Assembly: GCF_003755175.1 (NCBI RefSeq)
Contig: NZ_RKHX01000003.1
Coordinates: 524,042-588,041 of the forward strand
Length of the DNA: 64,000 bases
Source of the DNA: Cellulomonas sp. PhB150
GTDB lineage: Bacteria > Actinomycetota > Actinomycetes > Actinomycetales > Cellulomonadaceae
Reading direction: 5' to 3'
How positions within the stretch are numbered: position 1 is the stretch's first letter; each line of letters begins with the position of its first letter. Below the pieces are notes generated by a model. That model was not told the origin of the DNA. It worked only from the letters and a program-made list of their open reading frames with translations, and made no database searches. Positions 57,800 to 64,000 of the stretch are shown here, piece after piece. Made by a program: the position numbers and the translations under genes.

Positions 57800-58417
57800 G
57801 TGGAGAAGGCAGGTGCTCGCCGCACGGGTAGGCGGCCGGGGTCGAACCCGACCTCGGAGCAGATCATTCGGGCTGCCCGAGACGTTTTCAGTGAGCGCGG
57901 GTACCGGGGCGCCACGATGCGCGCCATTGCGACCAAGGCTGGCGTCGACTCCGCTCTGATCCACCACTACTTCGGTGACAAGGGTGGCCTGTTCGCTGCA
58001 GCGCTGCAGTCGCCAACCGCTGTTAGCCGCCGGCTCATCGAGGCGGTGGGAGGCGAACAGGATCAGCTGGGCGGTCGCATCGCGCGGGCGTACCTGAGCT
58101 TGTGGGAAGAGGACGAGACCCGCTGGCAGATGCTCGCACTCGCTCGCTCATCGCTGACCAACGAGAGCGCCACCGAGAACCTCCGGGCCGCGATGGCTGC
58201 CGCAGCAGGTGCTGCCATCGCAGTGCTCCCCCCAGACAACCCACAGCTGCGCTGGTCGATGGGAATGAGCCACCTGCTAGGTGCCGCCCTTGGGCGCCAC
58301 CTCTTCCAGGTCCCGCCGCTGCGCGACATCGCCTTCGACGAACTCGTCCGAGTCGCGGCTCCCGCGGTCCAGCTGCACTTCACCGGCGAACTCGATCTGG
58401 CCAGGCAGGTTCAGTAG
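57800..58417 (+). CDS. TetR-family transcriptional regulator
   Basis: A 205-residue repressor. HTH: TSEQIIRAARDVFSERGYRGATMRAIATKAGVDSALIHHYFGDKGGLFAAAL. The C-terminal ligand domain fits the TetR_C_17-like group (LVRVAAPAVQLHF at its end). GTG start at 57800. Divergent from the HXXEE-MFS-amidohydrolase-MFS genes, so it probably controls U2 export genes in response to a small molecule. Confidence 0.9.
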   Translation: MEKAGARRTGRRPGSNPTSEQIIRAARDVFSERGYRGATMRAIATKAGVDSALIHHYFGDKGGLFAAALQSPTAVSRRLIEAVGGEQDQLGGRIARAYLSLWEEDETRWQMLALARSSLTNESATENLRAAMAAAAGAAIAVLPPDNPQLRWSMGMSHLLGAALGRHLFQVPPLRDIAFDELVRVAAPAVQLHFTGELDLARQVQ

Positions 58418-58507
58418 TTCCGACCAATCGGCCCGGAGCGAGTTGACCTCGCTCGCAGCGGCTGCTGCCTCAGACATTGATCGGGCTCCGGCCATGACCG
58501 TCCACTG

Positions 58508-58615
58508 GTCAAACTACGACGCTCAGCCGCGATCAATCTGTCGTGCGTCTCGACACCAGGTGTTGTCGAGATGCAGGGTTGTTTGGTCTGGACGTGCGTC
58601 CTAGTTTAACTACCC
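58508..58615. repeat. junction J3: right end of U2 abutting left end of U3
   Basis: GACGCTCAGCC, ATCAATCTGTCGTGC and GTCTCGACA (ending 58555) repeat the right end seen at J2 over about 40 bp including GACGCTCRGSC. Eight bases later TGTCGAGATGCAGGGTT begins at 58564, followed by GTTTGGTCTGG and TAGTTTAACTAC. It fills most of the 305-bp spacer between tetR and the next gene. Confidence 0.82.
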
Positions 58616-58722
58616 GATATGTCCGATTCGATGCAACGGCACCATCGCCGCTTCGACTGCGGGAGCCCAGGCGCGCAGGTACACCTTCCGCTGAATACAG
58701 CGTTTCGTGTACGGTCGCGCCC

Positions 58723-59052
58723 ATGGAGACGGCCACCGTTACGCACACCTCCGCGCTCGCCCGCCTGGGTCACGCACTGTCCGACGAGACCCGCACGCGG
58801 ATCCTGCTGTCGCTGCGCGAGGCGCCGGCCTACCCCTCGGACCTGGCGGATGCGCTCGGCGTCTCGCGGCAGGTGATGTCGAACCAGCTCGCCTGCCTGC
58901 GCGGCTGCGGGCTGGTCGAGTCGATCCCGGACGGACGGCGGACCTGGTACCGGCTGGCCGACCCGCACCTGGCCTCGGCGCTGGGCGACCTGCTGCAGCT
59001 GGTGCTCGCGGTCGACCCGACGTGCTGCGGCCCGGACTGCACCTGCGCATGA
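58723..59052 (+). CDS. ArsR/SmtB-family metal sensor, CmtR-like with Cys-rich tail
   Basis: A 109-residue winged-HTH repressor: LSDETRTRILLSLREAPAYPSDLADALGVSRQVMSNQLACLRGCGLVE. Cys58 and Cys62 (CLRGC) match the CmtR recognition-helix ligands, and the tail ends DPTCCGPDCTCA with four cysteines, more than in CmtR. Predicted Cd/Pb (or Zn) sensor controlling the two efflux genes behind it. ATG at 58723; the ORF is open further upstream but into the J3 repeat. Overlaps the next gene by 4 bp. Confidence 0.87.
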   Translation: METATVTHTSALARLGHALSDETRTRILLSLREAPAYPSDLADALGVSRQVMSNQLACLRGCGLVESIPDGRRTWYRLADPHLASALGDLLQLVLAVDPTCCGPDCTCA

Positions 59053-59756
59053 GCAGCATCTCGATCGGTCCCCGCCCCCTGGCGCCGGACCGCCGTGCCC
59101 TGCTCGAGCGGCGGATCCGCTGGGTCGTCGCGGCGACGATCACCTACAACGTCATCGAGGCCGTCATCGCCTTGGTGGCGGGCCGGCTCGCATCCTCCTC
59201 GGCGCTGATCGGGTTCGGGCTGGACTCGATCGTGGAGGTGCTTTCCGCGGCCGCGGTCGCCTGGCAGTTCTCCGCCCCGAACCCGCACACCCGAGAGCGC
59301 GCCGCGATGCGGACCATCTCGCTGTCCTTCTTCGGCCTGGCCGCCTTCGTCACCGTCGACGCCGCCCGCAGCCTGCTGAACGCCACCGAGCCGGAGCACT
59401 CCACCGCCGGCATCATCCTCGCCGCGGTCAGCCTCGCGGTGATGCCGTTCCTGTCCTGGTTCGAGCGCCGCACCGGGCGCGAGCTCGGGTCCGCCTCTGC
59501 CGTCGCTGACTCCAAGCAGACCCTGATCTGCACCTACCTGTCCGCGGTCCTGCTCGTCGGCCTCGTCCTGAACAGCACCCTGGGCTGGTGGTGGGCCGAC
59601 CCGATCGCCGCCGTCGTCATCGCCGCCTTCGCGATTCGGGAGGGCATCGAGGCCTGGAAGGGCGACGCGTGCTGCACGCCGGTCTCCCAGCTGGTCGGAG
59701 GCGACACGGCGCACTGCGACGACGAGCACTGTGGCGACGGCTGCTGTGACGACTGA
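59049..59756 (+). CDS. cation-diffusion-facilitator-like transporter lacking the cytoplasmic domain
   Basis: A 235-residue membrane protein with the CDF core: TITYNVIEAVIALVAGRLASSSALIGFGLDSIVEVLSAAAVAWQF (Asp and Ser/Gly in the DxxxE metal site), SALSADSK-like SASAVADSKQTLICTYLSAVLL, and WADPIAAVVIAAFAIREGIEAWKGDACC. The soluble C-terminal domain of typical CDFs is missing; instead it ends in a Cys/His/Asp cluster (CDDEHCGDGCCDD). Such short CDF proteins often pair with CmtR-type sensors. Starts within the sensor stop codon. Confidence 0.85.
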   Translation: MSSISIGPRPLAPDRRALLERRIRWVVAATITYNVIEAVIALVAGRLASSSALIGFGLDSIVEVLSAAAVAWQFSAPNPHTRERAAMRTISLSFFGLAAFVTVDAARSLLNATEPEHSTAGIILAAVSLAVMPFLSWFERRTGRELGSASAVADSKQTLICTYLSAVLLVGLVLNSTLGWWWADPIAAVVIAAFAIREGIEAWKGDACCTPVSQLVGGDTAHCDDEHCGDGCCDD

Positions 59757-59783
59757 CCACACCGCTACGAGAGGCTGCCGCTG

Positions 59784-60704
59784 ATGGGCCACGACCACGA
59801 CCACGCGCCGCCCGGAGCTGCGGATCACCGTGGCCGGCTGACGATCGCGTTCGCCATCACCACCGCCATCCTGATCGCCCAGGCCGTCGGCGCGCTGATC
59901 ACCGGCAGCCTCGCGCTGCTCGTCGACACCGCCCACATGCTCACCGACGCCGGCGGGCTCCTGCTCGCCCTCTTCGCGGCCTCCCTGTCGATGCGCCCAC
60001 CCTCGGAACGACGCACCTGGGGCTACCGCCGCGCAGAGGTCCTAGCCGCCCTCGCCCAGGCGGCGGTACTGCTCGCCGTCGGCGGGTACGTCCTCATCGA
60101 AGGCGTCCAGCGACTGTTCGACCCGCCCGAGATCGCGTCGAACGAGCTGATCGTGTTCGGGATCATCGGCCTGGTCGGCAACATCGCCTCGATCCTGGTG
60201 CTCTCCTCGGGGCGGTCCGCGAACTTCAACATGCGCGCCGCGTTCCTCGAGGTCGTCAACGACGCCCTCGGGTCAGTCGCCGTCATCGTGGCCGCGATCG
60301 TGATCGCGACCACCGGCTGGCAGCAGGCCGACGCCGTCGCCGGCCTTCTCATCGGGGCCCTCATCCTGCCTCGAGCTTTCAAGCTGCTCCTCGAGACCAG
60401 CGCCGTCCTGCTGGAGTCGACACCACCCGGCCTCGACCTGGCCGACGTGCGCGCACACCTGCTCCAGCTCGAGCACGTGCGCGAGGTCCACGACATGCAC
60501 GCCTCCCTGATCGCCACCGGGCTGCCCGTGCTCAGCGCGCACGTCGTCGTCGACGAGGAGTGCTTCAACGACGGCCACGCCGGACGGATCCTCGACCAGC
60601 TCCAAGAGTGCGTCGCGACCCACTTCGACGTCGCCGTCGAGCACTCCACCTTCCAGGTCGAACCCGCGGCGCACCGCGACCACGAGCACCCCAGCCACGC
60701 CTGA
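59784..60704 (+). CDS. czcD: CzcD-type cation diffusion facilitator
   Basis: A 306-residue six-TM Zn/Cd/Co:proton antiporter. Seen: His-rich N-terminus (MGHDHDHAPPGAADH), the metal site in LLVDTAHMLTDAGGLLLAL, GYRRAEVLAALAQA, and AFLEVVNDALGSVAVIVAAI, WQQADAVAGLLIGALI, and a C-terminal cytoplasmic ferredoxin-like domain (VREVHDMHASLIATGLPVLSAHVVVD). His tail at the end. Follows the short CDF by 27 bp and completes the U3 metal-efflux operon. Confidence 0.93.
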   Translation: MGHDHDHAPPGAADHRGRLTIAFAITTAILIAQAVGALITGSLALLVDTAHMLTDAGGLLLALFAASLSMRPPSERRTWGYRRAEVLAALAQAAVLLAVGGYVLIEGVQRLFDPPEIASNELIVFGIIGLVGNIASILVLSSGRSANFNMRAAFLEVVNDALGSVAVIVAAIVIATTGWQQADAVAGLLIGALILPRAFKLLLETSAVLLESTPPGLDLADVRAHLLQLEHVREVHDMHASLIATGLPVLSAHVVVDEECFNDGHAGRILDQLQECVATHFDVAVEHSTFQVEPAAHRDHEHPSHA

Positions 60705-60771
60705 CTACGCGTGCCGCACCTTGAACGCCGACCCTCACGAAGCACCCAGCGGTCAAAGTAGCCCGCCTGCA

Positions 60772-60870
60772 AACGGTCAATCTGTCCTGCATCTCGACAC
60801 TTCTGCTGTCGATGTCGAGATGCTGCATACTTCAAATAACAGAAACATTAAATGCGGAGTCCTCACGAAC
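60772..60870. repeat. junction J4: right end of U3 abutting left end of U4
   Basis: GGTCAATCTGTCCTGC, ATCTCGACA ends at 60799. TGTCGA starts at 60807, then TGTCGAGATGC at 60813, followed by CATACTTCAAATAAC and AAACATTAAATGCGG, AGTCCTCAC, the same left-end type as J1. The rest of the 393-bp spacer (60870-61097) shows no gene. Confidence 0.82.
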
Positions 60871-61097
60871 TGGGTCCGTGGAGTGCGCGGCACCCCGAGG
60901 CCCGGCCTCGAGCCCGGGATCTCGACATCGACCCAGACCTGGGCCCAGCCCGACGTCGTCGCGGAGCTGGGACGTCCGAACGCATGCGGGACGTGCGCTA
61001 TCCGCCTGATTGCTGGGCTAGAGGTCCTGTTGCGAGGCTCGGGGCGGACCGAGTGCATCGCTGCCGCGATGACGCCTAGTGGAGAAGAGGCAGCAGG

Positions 61098-61766
61098 ATG
61101 TCGAAAGAGACGAAGTCTTTGACGTTGAACCCTGAACTGGCGGCGTTTCAGGAATCGCTGATCGCGAAGTACGAGAAGGCCAACCAGACTGCTCGACAGG
61201 GTCAGACCGTCTTCGTCGGTTCGAGCCTCATGGAGATCTTCCCCATCGAGCAATGGGAGGAGAGCGGCGAGGTCGACTTCGACCAGTACATCTACAACCG
61301 AGCCGTGCGGGCGACGACCACGGCGTTCCTCCTGGCTCACATCGACGCACAGATCTTCGACCTGGCACCCTCCAAGATCTTTATCAACATCGGGACGAAC
61401 GACATCGGGTTCGAGGTGTCAGAGGGACAGTTCCTGGCGAACGAGCGCGAGATCTTCCGCCAGATCGCCGAGCGTCTCCCGGGCTGCGAGACGTACGCAC
61501 TGCGGTACTACCCGATCAACACCGTCGACTTCCAGAACGACGAGGACGAGCGATCGCTCTTCGCGACGCGCTCCAACGCTGCCTTCCAGGAAGCCTCGGA
61601 CAAGATTGAAGCGTTGGCGCAGGAGCTCGGGTTCCACTTCGTCGACGTGAACGCAGGCCTTGCCGACGAGAGCGGCAAGTTGAGGAAGGAGCTGACCTTC
61701 GACGGGGCGCACCTGAACCCAGACGGCTACCGCATCGTGCTGGCCAACCTCACGCCATACCTGTGA
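61098..61766 (+). CDS. SGNH/GDSL-type hydrolase
   Basis: A 222-residue soluble hydrolase. Block I: TVFVGSSLMEIFP (Gly-Ser-Ser with the catalytic Ser), block II: YNRAVRATTT, block III: IFINIGTNDIGFEV, block V: FDGAHLNPDGYRIV with catalytic Asp and His. Such proteins act as lipases, acyl- or acetyl-esterases; the substrate here is unknown and there is no signal peptide. Base composition and residue usage (more Lys/Asn/Phe) differ from neighbours, suggesting transfer. Single main gene of U4. Confidence 0.82.
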   Translation: MSKETKSLTLNPELAAFQESLIAKYEKANQTARQGQTVFVGSSLMEIFPIEQWEESGEVDFDQYIYNRAVRATTTAFLLAHIDAQIFDLAPSKIFINIGTNDIGFEVSEGQFLANEREIFRQIAERLPGCETYALRYYPINTVDFQNDEDERSLFATRSNAAFQEASDKIEALAQELGFHFVDVNAGLADESGKLRKELTFDGAHLNPDGYRIVLANLTPYL

Positions 61767-62054
61767 GCGGAGCGTGGTGGAGCACCCGGACACCGGCTGG
61801 CTGCAGGGTCGTGGACGGAATCGAAGCCTTCGCCGCCTGGGTCCTGGCACCTCCGCAGCGCACGCCAGACTCAGTCGGGGCTGATCCGTCTATCGGGACG
61901 ATGCCTCTCCAACCGTGAGGACGCCGAGTCCGGGTCGAGCTGACGGCGTTCGACGCCCGCGTGTTCGATCACCTCACAGGATCGTGATCCGTCCGCGTGG
62001 CTCCCGACCTCGGGTGACGTGTAGAGCTCGACGAATGCCGCGCGATCGCGCGGC

Positions 62055-62393
62055 TCAGCGGGTGGCGAGCAGCCACACCAGTGCGGCGGCGTTCACCACG
62101 GCGGTCGCGGCAGGTCCGTAGGTCTTGAGCCTGTCGTGGATGCGGGCGCCGACGACCGCATCGGCGCCCTGCACGATCACCATCACGAGCGCCACCGCGG
62201 CGACGAAGTCGACCGAGCTCGTGAAGGGGGCGATGGTGGCCGCGGCTGCCACGGCGACGCTACGAGCGAGCGCGTACATCGATCCGACCTTCGCCTGAGC
62301 GTCTGCCCCGCGGAGGGCCGCGATCGAGTAGCCGAGGCTGACGTAGGCACTGATCGCCGTGATCACGGCACACAACCAGAACTGGAAGCTCAC
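62055..62393 (-). CDS. small integral membrane protein of unknown function
   Basis: A 112-residue protein with four hydrophobic segments (FWLCAVITAISAYVSLGYSI; VAVAAAATIAPF; VAAVALVMVIVQGADAVVG; AATAVVNAAALVWLLAT). No family recognised, though the layout resembles small proteins of the DUF4267/DoxX-like kind. ATG at 62393. Converges on the SGNH gene across a 288-bp spacer in which no gene is seen. Confidence 0.6.
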   Translation of the reverse strand: MSFQFWLCAVITAISAYVSLGYSIAALRGADAQAKVGSMYALARSVAVAAAATIAPFTSSVDFVAAVALVMVIVQGADAVVGARIHDRLKTYGPAATAVVNAAALVWLLATR

Positions 62394-62455
62394 GGCCCGA
62401 AGCGTACTTTGACCCCCGACTGAGCCGGCTGCAGGTATTCAGGGTGAGAGCTCAA

Positions 62456-62484
62456 CAACGATCAATCTGCCGTGCTCTCGCGGC
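62456..62484. repeat. junction J5: degenerate right terminus of U4, end of array
   Basis: CGATCAATCTGCCGTGC at 62459, then TCTCG, matches the right termini at J2-J4 apart from one substitution, loss of one A and a degraded tip (CGCGG instead of ACA). No TGTCGAGATGC follows, so it appears to be the outer right end of the array. Confidence 0.65.
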
Positions 62485-62619
62485 GTGGGTGTCTCACCGC
62501 GACCGTGCCCGACCGACGGACTGGCTGAGGCGGGCACCGCCCAGGGCCAGGTCCGCGTCGTCTGCTTCCGGACCGCAACCGGTCTCGTCTGACCATCTCG
62601 ATCTCTAAGGTCGTTCCCC

Positions 62620-63120
62620 ATGGGGTCATACACAGAGGTCGTCCTGCAGATCACGTTCAAGCCGGACACCCCCGACTACGTCCTCGCCGCGTTCTCCGCG
62701 CTTGCCCTGTACGTCCCCGCTGACGCCTCTCCCCTCCCTGCTCCACACCGGGTTGACCAGACCGACGGCTGGGAACCAACGGACGAAGTGAGCAACCCGG
62801 CGGAAGACCCGCAGCCGTGGATCCATGACTGGTCCGGCTGGCTGAGCAGCTCGATGACCGTTTCCACCACGCCACACGCACAGCTGGCATGGTCGAGAAG
62901 GCGCCGGTGGGTCCTCAGCTGTCGGTGGGGAATCAAGTCCTGGCCCGACGCGATCCTGCCAGCCCTGCAGTGGCTGGGACCTTATCTCGAGGGATTCGAC
63001 CCGCGACCGATCGTCCTGGGCTACATGGAGTACGAGGGAGACCCGCGCCCCACCCTTGTTTGGCTGCACCGGGGGCGCATCACCATCGAGCACCTCACGC
63101 CGGAGGACGAGAGAAACTAG
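62620..63120 (+). CDS. hypothetical protein
   Basis: A 166-residue soluble protein, not recognised. The N-terminus (MGSYTEVVLQITFKPDTPDYVLAAFSALALYVP) resembles the start of small domains seen in uncharacterised actinobacterial proteins, and it is Trp-rich (WIHDWSGWLSS, SWPDAILPALQWLGPYL). ATG at 62620 with no strong Shine-Dalgarno. Base composition is consistent with coding. It lies just outside the array's right end. Confidence 0.6.
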   Translation: MGSYTEVVLQITFKPDTPDYVLAAFSALALYVPADASPLPAPHRVDQTDGWEPTDEVSNPAEDPQPWIHDWSGWLSSSMTVSTTPHAQLAWSRRRRWVLSCRWGIKSWPDAILPALQWLGPYLEGFDPRPIVLGYMEYEGDPRPTLVWLHRGRITIEHLTPEDERN

Positions 63121-63464
63121 TGGGGCCGCGCCGGCCCCGATGACCACGCCCATCCGTTCGCCAGGGCGCTGCGCAAACTCGCGCGGGTGCCTAGTTCCGC
63201 CTCGCCCTCAGCGCTCGGCGCGAGAGGAGCGACGCCATCCAGCAGCAGGCTCCCTGGGGTTACCTTGGAGGCGGAGGAACTGGAGCAGGCGGGCGGCGAC
63301 GTGTGTCGGTCTTCGGACGAGATCGATCGAGACGAGACCGAGGCCACGGTGTCGATGAAGCGGACTGTGACGGTGCTCGAGGCGCAGGTGAGCCGCGTCG
63401 GGCTGCAGCTGGAGCGCGATGGCTTCTCGGACTCCGCCACAGCGCATCGCGGGAGGAGCGAACC
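63121..63464. other. spacer without a convincing gene
   Basis: 344 bp. A possible small ORF (63355-63477, + strand, starting MKRTVTVLEAQVSRVGLQLERDG) overlaps the next gene start; it has no recognised family and I do not call it. Nothing else is seen. Confidence 0.5.
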
Positions 63465-63944
63465 GTGTCGCGGCTGACGCTCGGCAACGTCGTCAAGGTG
63501 GCGGCGGTCGTTGTCTTCTTCCCCCTGCTCGCATACCTGGTGCTCGTCATCGGCGCGGTGCGCAAGGACCTCAGGACGGCTCTCGAGGGACTGATCTACG
63601 CCGTGGCCTTCTCCATCGCGGTGTTCGTCCTCGACTTCTGGGGGCCGCCCGCCCTGCTCGCGCTCGCGGCCATGGGGGCCTCGGGCGTCCGCTCGTGGCA
63701 CCTGCGGGACCTGTGGCTACCCGCGCGTCGCCGGTGGTGGAAGCGCGACCCCTCCACAGTCGTCGTTGATCCGGCCCGCGCGCAGCGCCCCCTCGCGGCC
63801 GAGGGGTCGGAGCACCTGCCCTCGGCGGTCGCCTGGGTCCGCACGCACGCCGACCTGAACAGGCGCCGCCTGCCGGGGGACACGCACCGGACCGTTCTGC
63901 AGACCGGCGGTCTCAACCAGTCATCGCAACGAGTGTCTCGTTGA
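63465..63944 (+). CDS. membrane protein of unknown function, 3' end interrupted by an IS30 element
   Basis: The reading frame starts at GTG 63465 (VSRLTLGNVVKVAAVVVFF), preceded by GGGAGGAG. Two hydrophobic segments (VAAVVVFFPLLAYLVLVIGAV; LIYAVAFSIAVFVLDFWGPPALLALAAMG) are followed by a basic cytoplasmic tail. Its last ~12 codons and stop lie in sequence belonging to the neighbouring transposase gene, so the natural C-terminus has probably been lost. No family recognised. Confidence 0.55.
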   Translation: MSRLTLGNVVKVAAVVVFFPLLAYLVLVIGAVRKDLRTALEGLIYAVAFSIAVFVLDFWGPPALLALAAMGASGVRSWHLRDLWLPARRRWWKRDPSTVVVDPARAQRPLAAEGSEHLPSAVAWVRTHADLNRRRLPGDTHRTVLQTGGLNQSSQRVSR

Positions 63945-64000
63945 GCTTCTCTGATGGTGTCATCCAGCCAAGGGTTTGGCGGGGTCGGCCGTTGAGCGAG
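63921..64000 (-). mobile_element. IS30-family transposase, C-terminal end (rest outside window)
   Basis: The minus strand reads LNGRPRQTLGWMTPSEKLNETLVAM followed by TGA at 63923-63921. This is the characteristic C-terminus of IS30-family DDE transposases. The inverted repeat end should lie just left of 63921, around GGTCTCAACCAG at 63909; the exact tip cannot be fixed without the other end. Confidence 0.85.

Noticed and set aside
41128..60870. The terminal repeats as a CRISPR array or ordinary insertion sequences
   Set aside because: Copies are kilobases apart with genes between them, there are no spacers or cas genes, and no transposase lies between the ends.
63355..63477. 40-codon ORF (MKRTVTVLEAQVSRV) as a gene
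   Set aside because: It overlaps the better-supported start at 63465, has no recognised family and no clear ribosome-binding site.

Overview
This is a chromosomal window from a high-GC actinobacterium. Gene content and order (rpmH-rnpA-yidD-yidC-jag-rsmG-parA-parB, then trxA/trxB-murJ-pcnA, then ino1-padR-ponA-rpsF-ssb-rpsR-rplI and an intein-bearing dnaB) match what I know of origin-proximal regions of Actinobacteria such as mycobacteria. Sequence style suggests a Micrococcales member, Cellulomonas or a near relative; that genus guess is inference. No tRNA, rRNA or CRISPR array was recognised.

Layout. 1-9.2 kb: the 5' end of dnaA, then ribosomal protein L34, RNase P protein, the membrane insertase genes, jag, rsmG, parA and parB. 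Seven perfect parS sites (GTTTCACGTGAAAC) lie between 4040 and 7124, four of them in frame inside an unusually long ParA N-terminal extension. A 1.7-kb stretch between jag and rsmG has parS sites and degenerate repeats but no credible gene. 9.3-24.8 kb: ddl, a PLP aminotransferase, trxA/trxB, a MurJ-pseudokinase fusion, a DUF6049-type envelope protein, a Nudix hydrolase, pcnA, a LOV-GAF-PP2C blue-light phosphatase, an MFS exporter and an AbiEi/DUF559-like gene flanked by related hairpins. 25-41.1 kb: ino1/padR with a clear PadR operator, ponA, rpsF-ssb-rpsR-rplI, a complete branched-chain amino acid ABC operon, a MATE exporter and dnaB. Five DnaA-box-like sites precede dnaB, and the gene is split by a class-3 (WCT) intein with LAGLIDADG motifs.

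41.1-62.5 kb: an accessory array starting 15 bp after the dnaB stop codon. Four consecutive cargo units are bounded by the same termini: left ends begin TGTCGAGATGC, right ends finish ATCAATCTGTCGTGC..TCTCGACA, and successive units abut head to tail with only a few bases between them. Cargo: U1 (8.1 kb) Cd/Pb/Zn detoxification (cadD, methyltransferases, CmtR-like sensor, P-type ATPase, lspA, TlpA-like and CcdA-like redox genes); U2 (9.3 kb) TetR-linked drug/toxin export (ABC exporter, two DHA2 pumps, an amidohydrolase, a HXXEE protein); U3 (2.2 kb) a second CmtR-like sensor with two CDF efflux proteins; U4 (1.7 kb) an SGNH hydrolase and a small membrane protein. No transposase or integrase is encoded between the termini. 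The organisation therefore looks like a tandem array of non-autonomous elements, or cassettes exchanged by a recombinase acting in trans, stacked downstream of dnaB. This array is the best candidate in the window for an undescribed system.

62.5-64 kb: a hypothetical protein, then a membrane protein gene whose 3' end runs into the 3' end of an IS30-family transposase gene at the window edge.
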